From positions 124,001 through 188,000 of the forward strand of contig CAVPRI010000001.1 in the NCBI GenBank assembly GCA_963707835.1: a stretch of 64,000 nt of DNA, read 5' to 3'. This document shows, in pieces, positions 55,367 to 62,824 of this stretch. The stretch's first letter is position 1, and each line of letters starts with the position of its first letter. The notes under the pieces are model-generated. The model was not told the origin of the DNA. It was given only the letters and a program-made list of their open reading frames with translations, and searched no databases. The position numbers and the translations under genes are program-made. Source of the stretch: Bog-473 sp963707835 (lineage in GTDB: Bacteria; Actinomycetota; Acidimicrobiia; Acidimicrobiales; RAAP-2).

Positions 55367-56160
55367 CTACGCGATGGTGACCCGCTGGATCACCCGCTCA
55401 CCGGCGAAATCGTTGGCCACCCGGTGAAGGGTGCACCGGTTGTCCCACATGGCGAGGGCCCCTTTTGACCACCGATACCGGCAGGCCATGCTCGGCTCGT
55501 TCACGTACGAGCGCAGGAACGCGAGCAGCGCATCGCTCTCGGAGCGATGGAGCTCCACCACCCTGGTCGAGTACATCGGGTCGAAGTAGAGCGACGTGCG
55601 ACCGGTCTCGGGATGCCGACGCACCATGGGGTGCTCCGCCACCCGTCCAGGTTGCCGGCCGCTCAGGGCGGCGGAGTCGTAGGCGACCGTGAGCCCATCG
55701 AGGAACTCGCGCATCGGTGCCGACAGCGACTCGTAGACCGCATACATGTTCACCCACATCGTGTCGCCCCCCACCGCAGGGCACCTCACCATGCTGAGCA
55801 GGGACGCCGCCGGGGGATTCTCGGCGTAGGAGGTGTCGAAATGCCAGATCTCGGGGCGTGCGATGAGCGGTCGTCGGTGACGAGCTCGGTGACGTCGGGG
55901 AATCCTTCGGCCTTCGGGCTCAGCGGATTCGGATAGACCTCGCCGAGCCGGGTTGCCAGGTCGAGCAGCTCACCGGGGCCGAGGTGCTGGCCCGGGACGA
56001 ACACCACCTGAAACTCCAGCAGCGCCGTGTGCAGCCCAACCAGCACATCCTCGCCCGTTGTCGCGAGCAGGTCGAGCCCGGCGAGCTCGGCGCCGATACA
56101 ACCCGTGAGGCGCCGTGCCTCAAAGGGCAGCTGGATCCCACTCGGCTGCGCAGGCGACAC
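55367..56160 (-). CDS. TauD/TfdA family alpha-ketoglutarate-dependent dioxygenase (frame broken near 55870)
   Basis: An Fe(II)/2-oxoglutarate oxygenase. The start FEARRLTGCIGAELAGLDL is typical of the family. The iron facial triad is visible as H-x-D in EIWHFDTSY and the distal His in NRCTLHRVANDF, with the 2-oxoglutarate-binding Arg in ERVIQRVTI. The frame breaks between ELVTDD and PLIARPEIWHFD, consistent with one C missing near 55870. GTG 56160, behind AAGGGGGG, is preferred over the ATG at 56238. Substrate unknown; relatives attack taurine, phenoxyacetates and alkyl sulfates. Confidence 0.85.
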
Positions 56161-56295
56161 CCCCGAACCCCCCTTGCACGCTGCCCTTTTCCGCTTCCGG
56201 TGCCCGGTCGCGAGCATGCCAATGCCCGGCGCGGGCAAGGTAACACGGGGCCACCGCCAATTGACAGGGGGCTCCGATATCGATCTGGCCGAACC

Positions 56296-57036
56296 CTACG
56301 GGGCCAGTTCGGGGCCGAAGGAGACCTTCGGGAGCTGGCCGATGGCGCCCAGGAGCGCCTGTTCCCACACCCCCCGCAACTCTTGGAGCAATGGCGCGTC
56401 ACTCTCAATGCGAAACTCCTCGACCAGGAGCGAGTCGTTGAGGTACACGGCGCCGTCGTAGGGCGGTCCCACGGACACGTTGGCCCGCGCCGTGCTCATC
56501 ATGGAGCCCAGGGCGATCTTGGTGGCCGTCTCGAGGTCGACGTGGGCCTCCACGGCGAGCTCGAGCATGAACTTGCCGTACTTGCTCTCGCCGATCTGGA
56601 GAAACGGTCGGTCGTCCGAGGCGCGGATGTAGTTCCCTTCCGGGTAGACCAGCAGGATGTCGGGGGGATGGGGCAGGATCTGGCCGGCCAGGATGAAGGT
56701 GGCAGTACCGTCAGCCCCGGCCTCCTTCAGCGCCGGCCCGTGCTCCTCGGCCACCTGGCGGCTGCACTTCCCGACGTAGAGGGCGACTTCGAAGAGATGG
56801 TCGAACGTCGCCAGGCTCTCGGTCCCGGGCTGGGCCAGGTCACGGGTCAGCCTGTCCATCACCTCCTGGGTGGTGGCCAGGTTGCCGGCCGACTGCAGAA
56901 CGAAGGCCCGGTCCTCTGACGGGGTGAAGACGTGCAGCTTCCGGTAGGTCCCGACGTTGTCGACCCCCGCGTTGGTGCGCGTGTCAGCCAACAGCACGAG
57001 GCCTTCATCGAGTCGCATCGCGAGGCAGTAGGTCAC
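56296..57036 (-). CDS. Proteasome-type protease Anbu
   Basis: A 246-residue Ntn-hydrolase of the Anbu group, ancestral-looking relatives of the proteasome beta subunit. After the initiator GTG at 57036 comes TYCLAMRLDEGLVLLADTR, so Thr2 would be the nucleophile once Met is removed; TNAGVDNVGTYRKLHVF is the family block that follows. An AGGAG precedes the start. In many genomes Anbu sits with a transglutaminase-like protein, an alpha-E protein and an ATP-grasp peptide ligase; none is here, so this is an orphan. Function remains unsettled for the family. Confidence 0.85.
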   Translation of the reverse strand: MTYCLAMRLDEGLVLLADTRTNAGVDNVGTYRKLHVFTPSEDRAFVLQSAGNLATTQEVMDRLTRDLAQPGTESLATFDHLFEVALYVGKCSRQVAEEHGPALKEAGADGTATFILAGQILPHPPDILLVYPEGNYIRASDDRPFLQIGESKYGKFMLELAVEAHVDLETATKIALGSMMSTARANVSVGPPYDGAVYLNDSLLVEEFRIESDAPLLQELRGVWEQALLGAIGQLPKVSFGPELAP

Positions 57037-57151
57037 GGGCTCCTGGGTGGCTTGGGGGAAGGGACCGACTCGTGTGCGGCGGGGGGACACCACGACATCG
57101 TCAACCGGCTGGTCCGAAAAGCTAGCGGCTGCCCGGGAGACGACGAGCTGC

Positions 57152-57997
57152 TTATGCGGTGAAGGCCCCTGACGCCACCGGGAGTCGATCGGGAACGGCA
57201 ACCCCCCCCGAGGGCTCGACCGTCACCGCGAGTTGCGTCGGGCGGCCGGATGCCAAGGTGAACGCCGCCGCGCCCGGATCCTGCCCGAGCAGACCCAGTG
57301 ACACGGCTCTCGAACCGAACATGGCCCACAGCTGGTAGGTCCGGTCGGCGGCGAGGGAGGGCAGCGACGACGAGACCAGGTACCCGCGCCCGTTCGGCAG
57401 AACGGCGATCCGACCGAGTTGGGACCCCGACGCCGAGCGCAGCGAGACCATCCGGCTGCCCGGGGTGGCCTCGGCCGCCTGAACGACGGCCGCCGACGCA
57501 TGGCCGTCGAGCGCCTGACGCGCCTGGCCGAGCTTGTCATTGGCGCGGACAAGGCCCGCCGAGAGCAGGGCGATCACCACCAAGGAGGCGGCGACCACCA
57601 CGGGCAGCGTCCACCGACGGTTCAGGCGTCCACGCCGCCCGGATCTGCCAGGCAGGCCTGGCTCTTCCACGCGCCCGGTCCACGCGGCCGGAAGTTCCGG
57701 GGTTCGGTGTGGCCCCGACGGAGTGGCAGGTTCCCACGGTTCTGGCTGGCGGGGCGCGCCACCGTCTGGGGCCAGTCCCAGCCCGCCGGCGATCCGGCCC
57801 CACAGGTCGGCTGGCAGCGGTTCGACGCTGTTCCCCAGGGCCGCCGCCATCTCCCGGTGCTGGTCCACCTCCACCTGACAGTCGGCGCAGCTCCCGAGGT
57901 GCCGCTCGACTGCATCGGCCTCGCCCGGCGTGAGGGCATCCAAGGCATAGACCCCGAGAAGCTCCTGAACCAGTTCGTGCTCCCGGCTTGTGGTCAT
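57152..57997 (-). CDS. Anti-sigma-K-factor-like membrane protein (RskA family)
   Basis: A 281-residue anti-sigma factor. The N-terminal zinc-finger-like domain has LEGCADCQVEV-type spacing as HLGSCADCQVEVDQH, followed by a Pro-rich linker, one transmembrane helix (LPVVVAASLVVIALLSAGLV, near residues 132-151), and an extracytoplasmic RskA domain (YQLWAMFGSRAVSLGLLG). In mycobacteria RskA releases SigK when the outside domain senses redox. Its ATG overlaps the sigma-factor stop (ATGA at 57994-57997). The pair faces the Tat cassette divergently. Confidence 0.88.
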   Translation of the reverse strand: MTTSREHELVQELLGVYALDALTPGEADAVERHLGSCADCQVEVDQHREMAAALGNSVEPLPADLWGRIAGGLGLAPDGGAPRQPEPWEPATPSGPHRTPELPAAWTGRVEEPGLPGRSGRRGRLNRRWTLPVVVAASLVVIALLSAGLVRANDKLGQARQALDGHASAAVVQAAEATPGSRMVSLRSASGSQLGRIAVLPNGRGYLVSSSLPSLAADRTYQLWAMFGSRAVSLGLLGQDPGAAAFTLASGRPTQLAVTVEPSGGVAVPDRLPVASGAFTA

Positions 57998-58563
57998 CGC
58001 TCCGTCACCTCGCTGTCGGAGAGAACACTGCGCATCCGCCTCAGGCCATTGCGAATACGGCTCTTCACCGTGCCTTCGGGCTGGTCAAGGAGGCCGGCGA
58101 CCTCCCGGTACGTGCAGCCTTGGAAGTATGCGAGCTCGATAGCGACGCGTTCGTCATGGGAGAGGGCGTCCATGGCCCGATCGACCCGAGCGGCCACCAC
58201 CAAGTCGTTGACCTCACGGTCCACGTCGTAGCCTCCGGCGGCCACGCTCCGGGCGTCACGTTCCTCCCGGAGCTGCCGCGCGGTGCTCGAACGCACGAGA
58301 TCAACGGCGCGTCCGTGGCACTGGGTCAAGAGGAACGTGCGAAGCGATCCGCGGGTGGGATCGAAGCGGTCAGGATGATGCCAGAGCCGGAGGAAGACGT
58401 CCTGCGTCACGTCCTCCGCCTCCGCCGCGCTGCCGGTCACCCGTCTGGCGAGACCGATGACAGCGCCGCCATGACGACGATAGATCTCAGCCAGGGCGTC
58501 GTCGCGGCCCAGCGCCGCGGCCACCACGAGTTGGGCGTCGCTCGTCTCGGATAGCGAGAACAT
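57994..58563 (-). CDS. ECF sigma factor, SigK-like
   Basis: A 189-residue sigma-70 factor. Region 2 is LAEIYRRHGGAVIGLARRVT with DVFLRLWHHPDRFDPTRGSL, and region 4 is ELAYFQGCTYREVAGLLDQP and EGTVKSRIRNGLRRMRS. Partnered with the overlapping RskA-like gene. The ATG at 58563 is only 142 bp from the first ferritin-like gene on the other strand, so this regulator pair probably controls the divergent Tat/ferritin-like operon. I could not identify a convincing ECF -35/-10 pair in that gap by eye. Confidence 0.87.
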   Translation of the reverse strand: MFSLSETSDAQLVVAAALGRDDALAEIYRRHGGAVIGLARRVTGSAAEAEDVTQDVFLRLWHHPDRFDPTRGSLRTFLLTQCHGRAVDLVRSSTARQLREERDARSVAAGGYDVDREVNDLVVAARVDRAMDALSHDERVAIELAYFQGCTYREVAGLLDQPEGTVKSRIRNGLRRMRSVLSDSEVTER

Positions 58564-58705
58564 CACCTGTGTCTTCGTAGCGGGGGGCCGGGCGGATGAC
58601 TCGGACGTGGCGATCACCGACGGTGTGAGAAATCTCCGGCCATCGACATCCGGAGCGGTCGTCGGCACCGGAGAAGGTGCCGGGACCACACAGGAGGAGA
58701 ACCCA

Positions 58706-59575
58706 ATGACGGCAGATTCCAGGGAGCTCCGGGATCTCTTGGAAGCATCCCAAGATCTCCAGGCCGATGCCCTCGTCGCCACTCGCGAACCGCTCGCGGC
58801 TCTCGAGGAGTCGCAACAGGGGACCGGGAGCACAGGCGACCTCGACGTGTTCGGGAACAGACGGTTCTTTGCTGAGCACCGGCGAGTCGTGGAAGGGAGC
58901 GTTGCGGGGACCGCCATCCTCGGCGCGGCCGGGGGTGCGGCGCTGGTCGGTCTTCTGGCATCCCCCGCCTTCGCCAGCTCGTCACCGGACGTCCAAATGC
59001 TCCAGACGGCGGCATCGATCGAGAACCTCGCCGTCAGCACCTACCGCACTGCGTTGACGCTGCCCTACATCGGTGGCGGTGCCGCCAACCCCGTGGTGAC
59101 GAAGTTCTGTCAGGTGACCCAGTCGCAGCACGCCGACCACGCCAAGGCCTTCAACGCCGCGGCCCGCAACATGGGTGGTGCCACCCAGAGCAAGCCCGAC
59201 CCGGCATTCGTCCCGGTCGTGCACAAGGCGGTCGCCTCGTTGTCTGGTGCATCGCCATCGCAGGGCGCGCTCGGGGTCGTGGCGTTGGCTCTCGAACTCG
59301 AGAACGTCGCCGCGGAGACCTACGTGAACGACACGGTCAGGGCCACGCGGTCGACGAACAAGGCCCTGTTCGCCAGCATCATGGGTGTCGAGGCACAGCA
59401 TGTCTCGGTGCTCCTGGCCGTGCAGGCACTGCTCGAGGCCGGGACACCGCAGCTGATCGCACTCTCGCCCTCCACGGTCGCGGAACTACCCGCAGCTGCC
59501 GGGAGCGTGGGATTCCCCAACCCCTTCTATCCGACCAGTAACGCCGCCCCAGGTACCCAAGGAGCCGTCAAGTGA
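58706..59575 (+). CDS. Ferritin-like domain protein with twin-arginine-type signal
   Basis: A 289-residue protein. Residues 1-48 are cytoplasmic and acidic; then GNRRFFAEHRRVVEGSVAGT leads into a hydrophobic segment ending SPAFASS, which looks like a twin-arginine signal with RRFF. The mature part is a ferritin_2-type helical bundle with ENLAVSTYRTALTL and ELENVAAETYVN as candidate metal Glu positions and QHADHAKAFN and EAQHVSVLLA as His partners. The ATG at 58706 follows AGGAGGAGAACCCA. It is the first gene of the Tat cassette and overlaps the next gene (GTGA at 59572). Confidence 0.83.
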   Translation: MTADSRELRDLLEASQDLQADALVATREPLAALEESQQGTGSTGDLDVFGNRRFFAEHRRVVEGSVAGTAILGAAGGAALVGLLASPAFASSSPDVQMLQTAASIENLAVSTYRTALTLPYIGGGAANPVVTKFCQVTQSQHADHAKAFNAAARNMGGATQSKPDPAFVPVVHKAVASLSGASPSQGALGVVALALELENVAAETYVNDTVRATRSTNKALFASIMGVEAQHVSVLLAVQALLEAGTPQLIALSPSTVAELPAAAGSVGFPNPFYPTSNAAPGTQGAVK

Positions 59576-60382
59576 AGATCCGCCGCCGCACCACCACGGA
59601 TGCATCGAACACAGAGGTCACCCACATGACGGACGACCTCGAGCAGCTCCATCGCGATGTCGGTCTCCCGGCGATGGCCGAGGCATTGACCGGGTGGACC
59701 GATGCCCTCAGAACTACGGCCAGCAAGCCGACCAACCGGAGGATCTTCCTCCTCGGAGCAGGCGGGCTCGCCGCTGGCGCCGGCGTCCTGGCCGCGCTCT
59801 CCTCGGCACCGTCGCTGGCTGCTGCCGCGGGCGTCACGTCCTCCCGGGCGGTGGCGGGTGGGAACCCCGAAGCCCATCTGTCGGGCGACCTGGCGGTCGC
59901 CGCCCTCGCAGCCAGCCTGGAGAATTTGGCCGTCTCGACCTACCAGGCTGCGGCGACAGCGGCTGGCGCCGGAAGGCTCGGAGCAGTTCCCCCGGCGATC
60001 TCGACCTTCGTCACCACCGTGGCGAGCCAGCACCAGCAGCACGCCGCGGCCTGGAACAGCCTGTTGACCGGGGCCGGAAAGAACCCGGTCACGATCGTCG
60101 ACCCGGCGCTTGCACCCGTGGTCAACCAGCGGCTGGCCCAGGCGACGACCCTCACGGAAGTCGCGGCAACTCGCGCTCATGCTCGAGAACACCGCGGCGC
60201 AGACCTACCAGGTGGAGGCAGCCAAGCTCAAGAGCGCCAAGGCGGTCTCGGTGGCCGCCACCATCCAGCCGGTCGAAATGCAACACGCCGCCATCCTCTA
60301 CTACGTGCTCGGCGAGTACCCGGGCATCCAGACCTCGTCGGGAACACCGCTCGCCTTCAACCCCACCAACCTCGCCGCCTGA
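59572..60382 (+). CDS. Second ferritin-like protein with Tat signal (frame broken near 60168)
   Basis: A paralogue of the preceding gene, about 269 residues when corrected. The signal TNRRIFLLGAGGLAAGAGVL fits the twin-arginine consensus R-R-x-F-L well. The ferritin-like bundle shows ASLENLAVSTYQAAATA, QHQQHAAAWNSL, LMLENTAAQTYQVEAAKL and EMQHAAILYYVLG. One extra G near 60168 breaks the frame before QLALMLENTAAQTYQVE; the end is TGA at 60380-60382. Start may be GTG 59572 or ATG 59626 (behind AGAGG, matching the position in the first copy). It probably folds with bound iron before Tat export. Confidence 0.82.
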
Positions 60383-60413
60383 CCGCGGCCACACACCAAG
60401 ACTGGAGACACTC

Positions 60414-60623
60414 ATGCTTGCAATGATCGACGGCCCGGACATCTTGATCGTCCTACTGGTCATCGTGGTGCTGTTCGGCAGCACCCAGATCCCGAAGCTG
60501 GCCCGCTCACTCGGCACCGCGTCACGCGAGTTCAAGCGCGGCCAGTACGAGGAGGCCGGAATCGAGACGCCGACAGCCTCGGCATCTGAGGACGGCGCCT
60601 CGCACGTCACGCCGGGTCGATGA
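60414..60623 (+). CDS. tatA: Sec-independent translocase TatA
   Basis: A 69-residue TatA/E-type protein: a transmembrane helix (DILIVLLVIVVLFGSTQIP, residues 8-26), the F-G hinge, and an amphipathic helix KLARSLGTASREFKRG, then a short polar tail. TatA oligomers form the transient pore of the twin-arginine pathway. The ATG at 60414 follows GGAGA. It lies 31 bp after the second ferritin-like gene and its stop overlaps the cupredoxin start (ATGA at 60620-60623). Confidence 0.9.
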   Translation: MLAMIDGPDILIVLLVIVVLFGSTQIPKLARSLGTASREFKRGQYEEAGIETPTASASEDGASHVTPGR

Positions 60624-61072
60624 GCCGGACCGGCCCCAGGGAGCGGCGGACCGGCCTCGTCGTCTGCGTCACCGCCTTGGTGGGTGCCGTCGGCTCCTCT
60701 ACCCTGGCCGGCGCGAGCACGACGCCGTCGACGGGGAATTCGATGTCCGGGGCCAGCATGGCCAAGATGAAGTCGGCCAGCGCACTGGCGCGGGGGGCGA
60801 AACCGATTGCGGTCGCGCACATCACGATACGAAACTTCTCGTTCTCCCCGGGGGCCGTCAAGGTGCATCCCGGTCAGCGCGTCAAGGTGACGAACGGCGA
60901 CACCGTGGCCCACACCGTGACGTCCCTCACCGGGAAGTTCGATACCGGTGACGTCAGCCCCGGCCGGACAGTGACATTGGTCGCCCCGCGCAAGCCCGGA
61001 CGGTACCCCTATCGCTGCACCATTCATCAGTACATGACCGGCATGCTTGTCGTGTCATCGGGTCGGCGATAG
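60620..61072 (+). CDS. Cupredoxin-domain (plastocyanin-like) secreted protein
   Basis: A 150-residue protein with an N-terminal signal region (RERRTGLVVCVTALVGAVGS), a Ser/Met-rich linker and a cupredoxin domain. Type I copper ligands are clear: His in DTVAHTVTS and C-x2-H-x2-M in YRCTIHQYMTGM. Such proteins shuttle electrons or carry copper outside the membrane. The signal contains RR but does not fit Tat well, so Sec export is possible. It lies between tatA and tatB, 2 bp before the latter. Confidence 0.87.
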   Translation: MSRTGPRERRTGLVVCVTALVGAVGSSTLAGASTTPSTGNSMSGASMAKMKSASALARGAKPIAVAHITIRNFSFSPGAVKVHPGQRVKVTNGDTVAHTVTSLTGKFDTGDVSPGRTVTLVAPRKPGRYPYRCTIHQYMTGMLVVSSGRR

Positions 61073-61074
61073 TC

Positions 61075-61392
61075 ATGTTTGCCCTCGACCCGGGCAAGTT
61101 GCTGGTCATCGCCGTCGTGGCCCTGCTGGTCCTCGGTCCCGACAAGCTCCCCGTGGCGGCCCGCAAGGCATCGTCCCTCCTGTCGGAGTTCCAACAGTTT
61201 CGTGCCTCGCTCCACGGACACATCCACCAGGCCCTGGGTGACCACCCGGTCGTGAACGAGCTGGGTGAGCTCCGAGACGGCCTGAGGCGGGTGCGGGACC
61301 AAGCCGACGTTCGGCGCTTCCTCCCGAGCGCGCTCGGCGACCCTCCGGACGCGGCCACGGGACCCCATGACGAGGTGCGCGCCGAACCGTGA
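61075..61392 (+). CDS. tatB: Sec-independent translocase TatB-like
   Basis: A 105-residue protein with a short N-terminal transmembrane helix (GKLLVIAVVALLVLGPDKLP), the G-P hinge typical of TatB, and a long amphipathic helix (ARKASSLLSEFQQFRASLHG) extending to a charged tail. It is longer than the adjacent TatA and ordered before tatC, so the receptor component TatB is the best reading; TatA and TatB are hard to separate by sequence. Its stop overlaps the tatC GTG (GTGA at 61389-61392). Confidence 0.83.
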   Translation: MFALDPGKLLVIAVVALLVLGPDKLPVAARKASSLLSEFQQFRASLHGHIHQALGDHPVVNELGELRDGLRRVRDQADVRRFLPSALGDPPDAATGPHDEVRAEP

Positions 61393-62150
61393 CGACGTCG
61401 GTTCGGGATCACGGGATCGACCGGTCGACGATGCCGCTGCGCAACCACCTCGCGGAACTCCGCAGACGCGTCCTGGTCACGGTCGCCGCCCTGGCCGTAG
61501 CGACCGTGATCGTCTTCGTGGCATTCGACCACGTCCTAGCTGTGCTGCTGTCCCCCTACTGCCACGTGGTCGGACGGGATCACGCCTGCGATCTGTACGC
61601 GACAGGGCCGCTCGACGGGCTGTCCATACGGGTGAAGGTCGCGGTCTACGGCGGGATCATCCTCGCTTCACCAATTGCCTTCTGGCAGTTCTGGCGGTTC
61701 GCCGCCCCCGGCCTGCACACCCGGGAGCGGCGGGGCGCGGTCGCGTTCGTGATCACTTCGGCGATTCTGTTCCTCGGAGGTGCCGCGGTTGCCTTCACCT
61801 CCTTCGATCACGCTCTTTCGTTTCTCTCGTCCGTGGGTGGTCCCTCCTTGCGACAGATCTACAGCCCCTCGAGCTACGTGGGCCTCCTCGTGGTGATGAT
61901 GGTCGCGTTCGGAGTGGCCTTCGAGCTCCCGGTTGTCCTCGTCGCGCTCCAGCTGGCCGGCGTGGTCACCTCCGCCACCCTGGCCTCTTGTCGGAGATGG
62001 GCCATCGTCGGCCTGGTCACCCTGGCGGCGATCGTCACTCCCAGTTCCGATCCCTTCTCCATGCTGGCCCTGGCGATTCCGCTCGTGCTCTTCTACGAGA
62101 TGGCGATCATCGCGGGGAGAATCCTGACCCGCCGGCAGCGAGTCTCGTGA
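61389..62150 (+). CDS. tatC: Sec-independent translocase TatC
   Basis: A 253-residue membrane protein with six helices. Family hallmarks are MPLRNHLAELRRRVLVT near the N-terminus, the FAAPGLHTRERRGAV segment, VAFGVAFELPVVLVALQLAG, and TPSSDPFSMLALAIPLVLFY. TatC recognises the twin-arginine motif. This is a full-length copy, so the cassette holds a complete TatABC set. Its stop overlaps the next gene (GTGA at 62147-62150). Confidence 0.93.
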   Translation: MTTSVRDHGIDRSTMPLRNHLAELRRRVLVTVAALAVATVIVFVAFDHVLAVLLSPYCHVVGRDHACDLYATGPLDGLSIRVKVAVYGGIILASPIAFWQFWRFAAPGLHTRERRGAVAFVITSAILFLGGAAVAFTSFDHALSFLSSVGGPSLRQIYSPSSYVGLLVVMMVAFGVAFELPVVLVALQLAGVVTSATLASCRRWAIVGLVTLAAIVTPSSDPFSMLALAIPLVLFYEMAIIAGRILTRRQRVS

Positions 62151-62596
62151 CACGGCGACGACACGCGGCAACCCTGATCGGAGCCTGGGTCGGCGCCGGC
62201 CTGCTGGTCTGGTCGTCCGTCATCCACTTGCACCTCTGGGCGTCCGGGTACCGCGACATCCCGACGATCGGCTCGCTGTTCCTCCTGCAAGGCGTTGCCG
62301 GTCTCGTCCTCGCCCTCACGGTCATCGCCATCCCACGGCGTCCCGTGCTGTTCGCCGGAGCCCTGTTCGCTGCGGGGACCCTTGGCGGGCTGCTGTTGTC
62401 GGTCAACGTCGGGCTGTTCGGCTTCCGTGACAGCATGGGTGCCCCGTTCGCCCTCGAGTCGGCGTTCCTCGATGTGGCAACGGTCGCTGTGTTCGTTCTC
62501 TCCGTGGTCGTCGCCCGGAGGCGGGCCACAAGAAGGGGCGTGGTCGCGGAACCAGGACCCTCCCCCTCGACGCGATCGGGGTTGGACCGAGCCTGA
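62147..62596 (+). CDS. Four-helix membrane protein, unknown function
   Basis: A 149-residue protein with four predicted transmembrane helices: LIGAWVGAGLLVWSSVIHL, LFLLQGVAGLVLALTVIAI, VLFAGALFAAGTLGGLLLSV and FLDVATVAVFVLSVVVARRR. A His-x-His (IHLHLWASGYRDIPTIG) follows the first helix, perhaps a haem or metal site at the outer surface. It is translationally coupled to tatC and closes the Tat cassette, so a role in electron transfer with the cupredoxin or ferritin-like proteins is conceivable. I do not recognise a characterised family. Confidence 0.7.
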   Translation: MTRRRHAATLIGAWVGAGLLVWSSVIHLHLWASGYRDIPTIGSLFLLQGVAGLVLALTVIAIPRRPVLFAGALFAAGTLGGLLLSVNVGLFGFRDSMGAPFALESAFLDVATVAVFVLSVVVARRRATRRGVVAEPGPSPSTRSGLDRA

Positions 62597-62824
62597 CTCG
62601 ACGGTTTCGAGATTAATGCATTAGCCTTCAATCCAGCAGGATCACGCCTCGCGCAGCAGTCCCCCAATTGCGTCCGGTGCAAGGGTCGCCGGAGTGCGCA
62701 TGCCGGCGGGCGGGTACGCGGAGTGGAACCGAAATGTGCCGTCACTGCGGGCATGGACGGCCCGCGCAAGAAACCCTGCGCGTACCTTCTGAGTACGGTG
62801 GCGCTGGTGATAGGGGGGTCTGCG

